From the NCBI GenBank assembly GCA_902782955.1, contig CACZPD010000101.1:1-5756 (forward strand): a DNA stretch of 5,756 nt, in the 5' to 3' direction. This document shows positions 1 through 5,261 of the stretch, one piece after another; position 1 is the first letter of the stretch; every line of letters starts with the position of its first letter. The DNA is from an uncultured Erysipelotrichaceae bacterium (lineage in GTDB: Bacteria; Bacillota_I; Bacilli_A; Erysipelotrichales; Erysipelotrichaceae). The translations under genes and the position numbers were made by a program. The notes beneath the pieces are model-generated. The model was not told where the DNA came from. It saw only the letters and a program-made list of their open reading frames with translations, and did no database searches.

Positions 1-1119
1 GAAGAAGCACCAGTTGAGGAGAAGTCCTACAAGCTGAAAGTCACGGACGAAGGCGTTGTAGCTGTCGATGATTTCAATCTTGATATCAAAGACAAGGAAT
101 TCATTGTTCTGGTCGGTCCTTCCGGATGCGGAAAATCGACAACACTGAGAATGGTCGCCGGTCTTGAAGAGATTACCCGCGGCGAGCTGTACATCGATGA
201 CAGACTTGTCAACGATGTCGCGCCAAAGGACAGAGACATCGCAATGGTCTTCCAGAACTATGCTCTGTATCCGCATATGACGGTCAGACAGAACCTCGAG
301 TTCCCGCTGAAGCTGAGAAAGGTTCCGCAGGCTGAAATCGATGAGAGAGTCAACGAAGCTGCTGAGATCCTCGGTATCTTCCAGTATCTCGACAGAAAGC
401 CGAAAGCATTATCCGGTGGTCAGAGACAGCGTGTCGCTATCGGACGTGCAATCGTACGTGAACCGAAGGTTCTTCTGATGGACGAGCCGCTCTCCAACCT
501 GGACGCTAAGCTGCGTAACCAGATGAGAGCAGAGATCATCAAGCTGAGACAGAGAATCAACACAACATTCATCTACGTTACACATGACCAGACCGAAGCT
601 ATGACACTGGGCGACAGAATCGTCATCATGAAAGACGGCGAAGTCCAGCAGATCGGTACACCGCAGGAAGTCTTCAATGACCCGATCAACACATTCGTCG
701 CAGGATTCATCGGAATGCCGCGTATGAACATGTTCGGCGGAGAACTGAAGAAGAAGAACGGCAAGTATGTTGTATGCGTAGAAGGTGCTGAGATCGAACT
801 GTCCGAAGACAAGCAGAAGAGACTTGCAGCCAAGGGCGTAGAAGAGATGAACGTTACAGTCGGCGCAAGACCTGAGCACATCACTCTGGATTACGCAGAA
901 GGCGCTATGCTCGAAGGTCTCGTAGAAGTCAGCGAAATGATGGGTTCTTCTGTACATCTGCACCTCAATGCGTATGGAAGAGACTGCATCATCATCGTTC
1001 CGACGCTCGACCTCAAGGACAACTCCGCTCTTGAAATCGGTTCAACCGTCAAGTTCACACTTGTACCGAACGCGATCCACTTATTCGATCCGTGGACCGG
1101 TAAGAATGTAGAATTCTGA
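1..1119 (+). CDS. ABC transporter ATP-binding protein, MsmX/UgpC/MalK-type sugar importer ATPase (5' end missing)
   Basis: Cytoplasmic ATPase subunit that powers carbohydrate ABC importers. The frame is open from base 1, so the true start lies upstream; 372 residues are visible. Numbering from the window edge, the ABC domain has Walker [10 protein letters not shown] (39-47), Q-loop Gln85 in [14 protein letters not shown], signature LSGGQ (137-141), Walker B VLLMDEP (157-163), D-loop SNLD and switch His195 in [10 protein letters not shown]-terminal TOBE-type regulatory/substrate-specificity region carries the ARPEH motif near 289-293. This layout, with two nucleotide-binding-domain halves followed by TOBE, is that of the multi-sugar ATPases, which often serve several importers from one unlinked gene; no permease gene is visible here. 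The visible N-terminus ([18 protein letters not shown]) is a charged stretch longer than the usual link before the Walker A strand, suggesting an insertion. Codon use is strongly biased (AGA, CTG, GAA, ACA), consistent with high expression. A terminator follows directly. The family call is secure; the transported sugar is unknown. Confidence 0.96.
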   Translation, partial: EEAPVEEKSYKLKVTDEGVVAVDDFNLDIKDKEFIVLVGPSGCGKSTTLRMVAGLEEITRGELYIDDRLVNDVAPKDRDIAMVFQNYALYPHMTVRQNLEFPLKLRKVPQAEIDERVNEAAEILGIFQYLDRKPKALSGGQRQRVAIGRAIVREPKVLLMDEPLSNLDAKLRNQMRAEIIKLRQRINTTFIYVTHDQTEAMTLGDRIVIMKDGEVQQIGTPQEVFNDPINTFVAGFIGMPRMNMFGGELKKKNGKYVVCVEGAEIELSEDKQKRLAAKGVEEMNVTVGARPEHITLDYAEGAMLEGLVEVSEMMGSSVHLHLNAYGRDCIIIVPTLDLKDNSALEIGSTVKFTLVPNAIHLFDPWTGKNVEF

Positions 1120-1128
1120 TCAGGATAC

Positions 1129-1167
1129 AAAAAAAGGACAATGTCTCCATAAGACATTGTCTTTTTT
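1129..1167. terminator. bidirectional rho-independent terminator between converging genes
   Basis: There is a perfect 10-bp stem, GACAATGTCT (1137-1146) paired with AGACATTGTC (1152-1161), with the 5-base loop CCATA. It is flanked by seven A residues on the left (1129-1135) and six T residues on the right (1162-1167). The A and T runs can extend the stem and give a U-tract in either direction. It lies 10 bases after the ABC ATPase stop and 23 bases beyond the end of the oppositely oriented AEC gene, so one hairpin can end both transcripts. Confidence 0.93.
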
Positions 1168-1190
1168 ATATTTCTTTCTCCGAATTGAAT

Positions 1191-2126
1191 TTATACGAGC
1201 AATACCGCGATCAGTACATAGACAACAAGCGTAACGATCATGAACAATGACAGGAACGCTGACATGAACTGTTCATCCGATTCATCACTGCACAGCGGCA
1301 TCAGCTGCATTGGCAGCGCAAACCCGGTCGGGCACATGAAGTACAGCAGCACTGCGATCAGGTAGATCCGGTCCTGCATCAGGCCCGGGAAAAAGAGGAA
1401 GAATCCGGCAATGATCAGGGCGCCTGTCAGAATACGGGAAAGTCCGAGTTTCAGAATCGGTTTCAGCGTTCCGGCATCCACTTTCAGATCATACCCCAGG
1501 GAGAACAGGATGATTCCCGTTACCGGTGACACGATCATGGAAACAGCGTTGGTGTAGAGATTTCCGAAAGCGGAATTCTGCAGGATGTTATATACCCCTG
1601 TCACGTTCAGGACAAGACCCAGCGTGACCGCGATCACAAAAGAATTCGTGCATATTTTCTTCAGCAGCCCTTGCAGATCGACTCCTGAAGCGCTCTGGAT
1701 GGAGACCATGATTGGTACAAGCACGAACGCAACGATCGTTCCTGCCATATCGAAGGTGACCGTATTGATCGCATAGGAAGCGCCGACAATGGATGTATAC
1801 AGCGGCAGCGCTACATTCCCGCCTTCACAGGTCGTCAGAAGATACGGGGATATTTTTGCGTATTTCTCACCGGTGAACTTTGTCAGTACTTTCCCGATCA
1901 TGTAGGCAAGGATAAACCCGCCTGTCACATATGCGACGATCTGGAATGTGGACGGAGATAGACTTGCCGTGAAAATGGCATTGAAGATCAGAACCGGAAA
2001 AAGGATACCGAAGACGATCTTCCTTGCCCCGTCCTTCTGTTCCGCGGTGATCCATCGGCGCAGGCGTGCAGTTACGCCCAAAGCCATCATCAGAAATACC
2101 GGTAATAATGTTTCCGCTGCCTGCAT
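1191..2126 (-). CDS. AEC (auxin efflux carrier) family transporter, 311 aa
   Basis: Integral membrane secondary transporter of the AEC/Mem_trans family. Bacterial relatives with known roles move small organic acids such as malate or malonate. The protein is almost entirely hydrophobic, with about ten predicted membrane segments in two five-helix halves separated by a loop near residues 145-160. Family marks include GILFPVLIFNAIF (40-52), the Gly/Asn/Pro-broken helix CEGGNVALPLY (100-110) and the matching break CPTGFALP (265-272) in the second half, which correspond to the crossing unwound helices of this fold. The length of about 310 residues is normal. The start is fixed by AGGAGG (complement of 2134-2139), 7 bases before ATG. 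It is transcribed away from the flavoprotein/aldo-keto reductase operon, from a shared control region that contains the predicted LysR operator, so it probably carries the substrate or product of the neighbouring enzymes. That link is inference, and the substrate and direction of transport are unknown. Confidence 0.9.
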   Translation of the reverse strand: MQAAETLLPVFLMMALGVTARLRRWITAEQKDGARKIVFGILFPVLIFNAIFTASLSPSTFQIVAYVTGGFILAYMIGKVLTKFTGEKYAKISPYLLTTCEGGNVALPLYTSIVGASYAINTVTFDMAGTIVAFVLVPIMVSIQSASGVDLQGLLKKICTNSFVIAVTLGLVLNVTGVYNILQNSAFGNLYTNAVSMIVSPVTGIILFSLGYDLKVDAGTLKPILKLGLSRILTGALIIAGFFLFFPGLMQDRIYLIAVLLYFMCPTGFALPMQLMPLCSDESDEQFMSAFLSLFMIVTLVVYVLIAVLLV

Positions 2127-2170
2127 ATATCTGCCTCCTGTGAGAATACTGTGTTTCTCTTTACGGGCAC

Positions 2171-2200
2171 ACTATAAAGGTTTTTTCATGTTATTGCTAA
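2171..2200 (-). promoter_or_regulatory. putative promoter of the AEC transporter gene
   Basis: On the minus strand, TTAGCA (2200-2195) is followed by 18 bases and then TATAGT (2176-2171), five of six matches to the -10 consensus. The -35 box lies inside the conserved 12-mer shared with the lysR control region. The promoter upstream of the 73-residue protein has the same form and spacing (TTAGCG-N18-TATCAT), which raises confidence beyond a lone match. The expected 5' leader is about 40 bases. Confidence 0.55.
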
Positions 2201-2243
2201 TAGTTATCTTTTATATCATGTTATTCTGTTTTGGAATAGTTAT
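2187..2243 (+). repeat. paired short direct repeats in the AEC/flavoprotein control region
   Basis: CATGTTATT occurs at 2187-2195 and again at 2217-2225, 30 bp start to start. AATAGTTAT occurs at 2199-2207 and 2235-2243, 36 bp start to start. The two words come in the same order in both copies, separated by 3 bases in the first and 9 in the second. Spacings near whole multiples of the DNA helical turn would place the repeats on about the same face, as expected for adjacent regulator dimers. The 36-bp AATAG spacing recurs in the lysR/small-protein region; the CATGTTATT word does not. Confidence 0.6.
2196..2239 (+). promoter_or_regulatory. predicted LysR operator module, copy A (AEC / flavoprotein divergent region)
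   Basis: This 44-bp block matches the complement of 4966-4923 at 35 of 44 positions without a gap, although both lie between genes. It opens with the identical 12-mer GCTAATAGTTAT (2196-2207) and ends with the identical GGAATAG (2233-2239). Bases 2222-2238, TATTCTGTTTTGGAATA, form a dyad with one mismatched pair and a T-N11-A core (T2224, A2236), the usual half-site form for LysR-type regulators. The 12-mer overlaps the AEC -35 box and the dyad abuts a -10-like TATAAA (2241-2246) facing the flavoprotein gene. Sharing with the lysR control region makes the local LysR protein the likely binder. Binding itself is inferred. Confidence 0.72.
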
Positions 2244-2291
2244 AAATTTGAATCGTATTCTTGACTTAGAGTACGCTTTATCCTGTATGAT
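2241..2291 (+). promoter_or_regulatory. putative promoter(s) of the flavoprotein / aldo-keto reductase operon
   Basis: Two candidates are visible. The first is TATAAA (2241-2246), placed directly after the predicted operator exactly where the lysR copy has its TATAAT; it lacks a good -35, as is common for activator-dependent promoters. The second is TTGACT (2261-2266) with TATGAT (2286-2291), good boxes but a long 19-base spacer, which would leave a leader of only about 12 bases before the ATG. I favour the first because its placement is conserved, but cannot exclude use of both. Confidence 0.4.
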
Positions 2292-2297
2292 CACATC

Positions 2298-2305
2298 AGA
2301 AGGAG
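2298..2305 (+). promoter_or_regulatory. ribosome binding site that fixes the flavoprotein start
   Basis: AGAAGGAG ends 5 bases before the ATG at 2311. The same frame is open upstream and has an earlier ATG at 2188, but this strong site plus the FMN-domain start (MKILVLNGSP) directly after 2311 decide the start. A second ATG at 2307-2309 is out of frame and too close to the site. Confidence 0.85.
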
Positions 2306-2310
2306 CATGC

Positions 2311-2841
2311 ATGAAAATACTTGTACTTAACGGCAGCCCGCACGTGAACGGAGCGACAGCGGACATGGTCAGTGCCTTCCGGAAAGGCGCAGAAGAAGCG
2401 GGCAATGAAGTCATTGTCATACAGGCGGCGCATAAGAATATACGCGGATGCCTGGCATGCGAATACTGCCATGAAAAGGAAAAAGGCGTATGTATCCAGA
2501 AAGATGACATGCAAGAGATTTATCCGGAGATTCTCAGCGCCGATATGGTCGTATTCGCTTCCCCGATCTACTATTTCACTTTCTCCGCCCAGCTGCAGGC
2601 CCTGATCCACAGGACATATGCCATCGGCATACCTGAAAACGTGAAGAAGACTGCTCTGATCATGAGCTCAGGCGACAAGTTTGTCTACGCCGCAGCTATC
2701 ACAGAGTACTTCCAGGGTATCGTTGAATACTGGGGCGTGGAAAACACCGGCATCTTCACCGCCAACGGCGATGAAAACAAATCAGAGAAAAAACGACAGG
2801 AATTGTACCGCTTCGGCAGATCATTACAGGAGGAAAAGTAA
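2311..2841 (+). CDS. flavodoxin-fold NAD(P)H-dependent oxidoreductase, iron-sulfur flavoprotein-like, 176 aa
   Basis: Small cytoplasmic redox protein of the FMN-reductase/flavodoxin_2 group. The N-terminus MKILVLNGSPHVNGATADMV (residues 1-20) is the phosphate-binding strand-loop for FMN, and ASPIYYFTFSAQLQALIHR (83-101) is the typical isoalloxazine-side loop. Between them, C47, C50, C53 and C61 form CX2CX2CX7C followed by DDM (65-67). Compact CX2CX2CX4-7C motifs bind a 4Fe-4S cluster in iron-sulfur flavoproteins, so an Fe-S cluster as well as FMN is plausible. Many relatives without a proven cluster also keep some of these cysteines. The stop codon TAA overlaps the next ATG by one base (TAATG), so the aldo-keto reductase is probably translationally coupled and may exchange electrons with this protein. 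The gene lies downstream of a predicted LysR operator. The flavodoxin fold is secure; electron donor, acceptor and cluster are not shown. Confidence 0.92.
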   Translation: MKILVLNGSPHVNGATADMVSAFRKGAEEAGNEVIVIQAAHKNIRGCLACEYCHEKEKGVCIQKDDMQEIYPEILSADMVVFASPIYYFTFSAQLQALIHRTYAIGIPENVKKTALIMSSGDKFVYAAAITEYFQGIVEYWGVENTGIFTANGDENKSEKKRQELYRFGRSLQEEK

Positions 2842-3959
2842 TGGAACAGTTTGATTTTATTCAGAAGAATTTCGGATTCGGCATGATGCGCCTGCCGATG
2901 AACGGCGATGAAGTCAATTACGAAGAGACCTGCAGAATGGTGGATTACTTCATCGATCACGGTTTCAATTATTTCGATACTGCCCACGGCTACATTCAGG
3001 GAAAAAGCGAAATTGCAGTCCGTGAATGTGTGGTCAAACGTTATCCGCGGGATAAATTTATTCTCACAGACAAACTGACAGGCAGCTATTTCAAAAAGGA
3101 AGAAGAGATCCGTCCCCTCTTTCAGAAACAGCTGGAAGCCTGCGGTGTGGACTACTTTGATTTCTACCTGATGCATGCCCAGAACAGCAATATCTTTGAA
3201 GAGTTCAAAAAAGCCCGTGCATTTGAAACAGCGTTCGATCTGAAAAAAGAAGGCAAGGTAAAGCATGTCGGCATTTCCTTCCATGACAAAGCGGAAGTTC
3301 TGGACAGGATCCTCACCGAATACCCTGAGATCGAGATCGTACAGATCCAGTTCAATTACCTTGATTATGAAAGCGCGGCAGTGGAATCCCGCAAGGTATA
3401 CGAAGTATGCGAAAAGCATGACAAGCCTGTACTCGTCATGGAACCGGTCAAGGGAGGCAGCCTGGTCAATCTTCCGGCAGAAGCCAGAAAATACCTGGAT
3501 GATCTGCACGGCGGTTCCTACGCAAGCTATGCCGTCCGCTTCGCAGCCGGCTTCAAAAACATCCGCGTAGTTCTTTCCGGCATGAGCAATATGGAACAGA
3601 TGATCGACAACGTATCCTTCATGGAAGACTTCAAGCCTCTGAATGAAAAAGAGCTCGAAGCCGTCAGACAGGTCGTTGCGGTATATGACTCCATGCATGC
3701 GATCCCCTGCACTTCCTGCCGCTACTGCATCGAGGAGAGCTCCTGCCCGAAGAACATCCTGATCCCGGATCTGTTCTCCTGCTACAACGCGATGAAGATC
3801 TTCAATGACTGGAACGCATCACATTACTATGACAGGGCAGTCAGTGAACACGGCCGTGCTTCCGACTGCATCCGCTGCGGCAAATGTGAGCGCGTATGTC
3901 CCCAGCATCTCCCGATCCGCGACCTGCTGGCACAGACGGCGGAACAGTTCGACAAATAA
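2841..3959 (+). CDS. aldo/keto reductase with C-terminal 4Fe-4S ferredoxin-like domain, 372 aa
   Basis: Predicted oxidoreductase of the COG1453 type: a TIM-barrel aldo/keto reductase (about residues 1-280) fused to a cysteine-rich tail. The catalytic tetrad is intact: D46 and Y51 in FDTAHGY, K78 in TDKLTG and H112 in LMHAQN. Cofactor-side motifs follow, including GISFHD, QFNYLDYE, MEPVKGG and the late LSGMSNMEQM. The tail has two cysteine groups: C290, C293, C296, C302-Pro (CX2CX2CX5CP) and C343, C346, C349, C353-Pro (CX2CX2CX3CP), enough for two clusters. The first group has a wider last gap than the second. The start ATG overlaps the previous stop by one base and has AGGAGG at 2828-2833, 7 bases upstream. 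Coupling to the flavoprotein suggests a short electron chain NAD(P)H-AKR-FeS-FMN; direction and substrate are inferred or unknown. A terminator follows at once. Confidence 0.95.
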   Translation: MEQFDFIQKNFGFGMMRLPMNGDEVNYEETCRMVDYFIDHGFNYFDTAHGYIQGKSEIAVRECVVKRYPRDKFILTDKLTGSYFKKEEEIRPLFQKQLEACGVDYFDFYLMHAQNSNIFEEFKKARAFETAFDLKKEGKVKHVGISFHDKAEVLDRILTEYPEIEIVQIQFNYLDYESAAVESRKVYEVCEKHDKPVLVMEPVKGGSLVNLPAEARKYLDDLHGGSYASYAVRFAAGFKNIRVVLSGMSNMEQMIDNVSFMEDFKPLNEKELEAVRQVVAVYDSMHAIPCTSCRYCIEESSCPKNILIPDLFSCYNAMKIFNDWNASHYYDRAVSEHGRASDCIRCGKCERVCPQHLPIRDLLAQTAEQFDK

Positions 3960-3979
3960 AAAAGTCTGCAGACGCAGAC
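3958..3979 (-). terminator. terminator of the lysR-type gene (minus-strand reading)
   Basis: Stem GTCTGC (3964-3969) pairs with GCAGAC (3974-3979) around a 4-base loop. On the minus strand the hairpin is followed by six T residues (complement of A3963-A3958). It lies about 32 bases past the minus-strand stop at 4011-4013. Its T-run overlaps the aldo-keto reductase stop codon. Confidence 0.7.
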
Positions 3980-3982
3980 TGC

Positions 3983-4009
3983 GCGTATGCTGAAAGGCAT
4001 ACGCTTTTT
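3983..4009 (+). terminator. terminator of the flavoprotein / aldo-keto reductase operon
   Basis: A perfect 8-bp stem GCGTATGC (3983-3990) and GCATACGC (3997-4004) is closed by TGAAAG, which can form a U-G pair over a GAAA tetraloop. Five T residues follow (4005-4009). It sits 23 bases after the operon's last stop and ends directly before the stop codon of the convergent lysR-type gene. Confidence 0.9.
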
Positions 4010-4010
4010 A

Positions 4011-4892
4011 TTATTCTTCTGAAAATGACTGCCGGATCTGTTTCAGGAAACGCTCTGCGATCGGCGTGAAGCTCTGGTATTTATTCCAGATCAGATACAT
4101 TTTCATTTCCAGCTGCGGCTGCAGCGGACTGAATACAAGACCGCTTTCCGCTGATGTATTCACCAGGTTATTCAGGGTCAGAAGAATACCGAGGCCTTCC
4201 TTCGCAAACATGGATCCGTTGTAAGACAGCCGGAATGTCCCTTCGAGATGCAGGTCATCAAACTTCTCCCCTGCCCACGGACGGATGTCATTCTCCCAGC
4301 TCTGGTTTGAGCAGAACAGCGGCAGCCCGGCCAGGTCATCTGCCGTGACGCTGTCCTTTCCTGCCATCGGGGAATCCGCCGGAAATACCGCGCCGAAATA
4401 ATCCGATTCGGGAAAACATATATAGCTGTATTTTCTTTCATCCGGTGTTTCGCAGATCACCGCGAAATCCAGCAGTCCCTTATCCAGTTTTTCCGTAACC
4501 TGTTCCGTATCGCCGCTGCTGATATGGTAGCGCAGGCCCGGATAATATTCCTTAAAGGTACGGAGTTCCCGTGCCAGATGGCGGATCTGATATGACTCAG
4601 CCAGGCCGAAATACAGATCGCCGCCTGTGATCTCATCCAGCGAAAGGAATTCCTGTTCGATCTTGTCTGCCATGGATACCAGGTCCTCTGCCCGGTTCCT
4701 CAGCAGTATCCCTTCCTCCGTCAGGGAGATGCGGAAACTGTGGCGTATGAACAGTTTCTTGCCGAGTTCGTCTTCCAGGCTTTTCAGCTGTTTGGACAAA
4801 GTCGGCTGGGTGACATGCAGAAGGCTGGCAGCCCGGGTCATATTCTCTTCCCTGGCAACAGCCAGGAAGTATCTCAATGTGCGTATTTCCAT
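4011..4892 (-). CDS. LysR-family transcriptional regulator, 293 aa
   Basis: DNA-binding regulator that normally acts as a tetramer and responds to a small effector. The N-terminal winged helix-turn-helix is clear: LRYFLAVAREENMTRAASLLH then recognition helix TQPTLSKQLKSLEDELG (28-44), and the wing KLFIRHSFRISLTEEG (46-61). A linker helix leads to the periplasmic-binding-protein-like effector domain from about residue 90, starting at GGDLYFGLAES. The length is normal. The start is fixed by AAGGAG (complement of 4900-4905), 7 bases upstream of ATG. It is transcribed divergently from the small-protein/hydrolase genes and convergently to the aldo-keto reductase operon. Its own control region carries a 44-bp module repeated upstream of the AEC and flavoprotein genes, so it probably autoregulates and controls all four flanking units. 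The effector cannot be read from the sequence. Confidence 0.96.
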   Translation of the reverse strand: MEIRTLRYFLAVAREENMTRAASLLHVTQPTLSKQLKSLEDELGKKLFIRHSFRISLTEEGILLRNRAEDLVSMADKIEQEFLSLDEITGGDLYFGLAESYQIRHLARELRTFKEYYPGLRYHISSGDTEQVTEKLDKGLLDFAVICETPDERKYSYICFPESDYFGAVFPADSPMAGKDSVTADDLAGLPLFCSNQSWENDIRPWAGEKFDDLHLEGTFRLSYNGSMFAKEGLGILLTLNNLVNTSAESGLVFSPLQPQLEMKMYLIWNKYQSFTPIAERFLKQIRQSFSEE

Positions 4893-4916
4893 TTTTATAC
4901 TCCTTAATATACAGAT

Positions 4917-4945
4917 ATTATACTATTCCATTACGGAATATCACG
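4917..4945 (-). promoter_or_regulatory. putative lysR promoter overlapping the operator dyad
   Basis: On the minus strand a perfect TATAAT (4922-4917) lies 24 bases before the start codon. The hexamer 17 bases upstream, CGTGAT (4945-4940), is a poor -35. The 17-bp dyad (4924-4940) fills the spacer, so bound regulator would block polymerase, the usual picture of LysR autorepression. Confidence 0.6.
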
Positions 4946-4966
4946 ATATGCATTATAACTATTAGC
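4923..4966 (-). promoter_or_regulatory. predicted LysR operator module, copy B (lysR / small-protein divergent region)
   Basis: Read on the minus strand, this block begins with the same GCTAATAGTTAT 12-mer (4966-4955) and ends with GGAATAG (4929-4923), as in copy A at 2196-2239, with identical internal spacing. Bases 4924-4940, TATTCCATTACGGAATA on the plus strand, are a perfect 6-bp inverted repeat around 5 bases and contain a T-N11-A core (T4926, A4938). Position between a LysR gene and its divergent neighbour is the classical site for such an operator. The perfect dyad here against one mismatch in copy A may mean tighter binding. Confidence 0.78.
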
Positions 4967-4991
4967 GAAATTTCTTCTTCCTTCCTATCAT
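4962..4991 (+). promoter_or_regulatory. putative promoter of the small-protein / hydrolase operon
   Basis: TTAGCG (4962-4967), 18 bases, then TATCAT (4986-4991), five of six matches to the -10 consensus. The -35 is part of the conserved 12-mer of operator copy B. Form and spacing equal those of the AEC promoter. A second possible -10, TATAAC (4954-4959), overlaps the 12-mer but has no convincing -35. The leader would be about 27 bases. Confidence 0.5.
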
Positions 4992-5024
4992 GAAGATGTA
5001 AACAGCGGTTGTACGGAGGCTGCG

Positions 5025-5246
5025 ATGGAACAGAAACTGCAAAAGATGCTGGAAAACATGGAAGATGCGGGATGCGCTGACAGCGACCTGAAGAAAGCGG
5101 AGCACCTGTATCAGAACGGTGACATGAAAGATCTGATCCTGTTTCTGCGCAGATGCCGGTGCAGCCGCATGGAGGAACTCCGCGAAAGTCAGCGGAAAGT
5201 TGACTGTCTGGATTATCTGATCCGGCAGACAAAGACAGAACTGTAA
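5025..5246 (+). CDS. small cysteine-containing protein of unknown function, 73 aa
   Basis: I recognise no named family. The gene looks real: CGGAGG (5014-5019) lies 5 bases before ATG, it has an open frame of normal codon use, and it is followed after 15 bases by another well-signalled gene. The protein is highly charged and predicted almost wholly helical, with no signal peptide or membrane segment. Cysteines are C17, C44 and C46 (in RRCRCSRMEEL), and C61. The C-terminal half (about 47-70, MEELRESQRKVDCLDYLIRQ) has a heptad-like amphipathic pattern that resembles dimerisation helices at the ends of MerR-type regulators, but there is no DNA-binding domain. It could be a small partner or redox-responsive modulator of the neighbouring enzymes or of the LysR protein. 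That is a guess. Confidence 0.82.
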   Translation: MEQKLQKMLENMEDAGCADSDLKKAEHLYQNGDMKDLILFLRRCRCSRMEELRESQRKVDCLDYLIRQTKTEL

Positions 5247-5261
5247 AAAAGGAGACAGAAC

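Noticed and set aside
409..963. 184-residue Cys-rich minus-strand open frame.
   Set aside because: Shadow of the ABC ATPase, whose motifs account for the whole stretch.
2188..2310. In-frame hydrophobic N-terminal extension of the flavoprotein, starting at ATG 2188 (MLLLIVIFYIMLFCFG...), with a weak AAAGG 7 bases before it, which would give a membrane-anchored form.
   Set aside because: The stretch coincides with the operator module shared with a non-coding region elsewhere, is AT-rich like a promoter, and a much better ribosome site and the family N-terminus occur at 2311.
1948..2310. Longer version of the flavoprotein frame reaching back to 1948.
   Set aside because: It runs antisense through the well-supported AEC gene and its ribosome site; only chance openness of the frame.
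2127..2310. Possible riboswitch or small RNA in the divergent region.
   Set aside because: No stable stem-loop or terminator-like hairpin is visible; the structure present is short direct and inverted repeats fitting protein binding.
2685..3698. 337-residue open frame on the minus strand.
   Set aside because: It lies opposite the flavoprotein and the aldo-keto reductase, which have full catalytic motifs; its composition (many Phe, His, Ile) is typical of an antisense shadow and it has no ribosome site.
4627..4965. 112-residue plus-strand frame spanning the 5' part of lysR and its promoter.
   Set aside because: Ser/Arg-rich antisense translation of the LysR helix-turn-helix region without start signals.
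4990..5001. Tiny open frame ATG AAG ATG TAA in the leader of the small-protein gene, a possible regulatory leader peptide.
   Set aside because: Three codons with no ribosome site; no attenuator hairpin follows.
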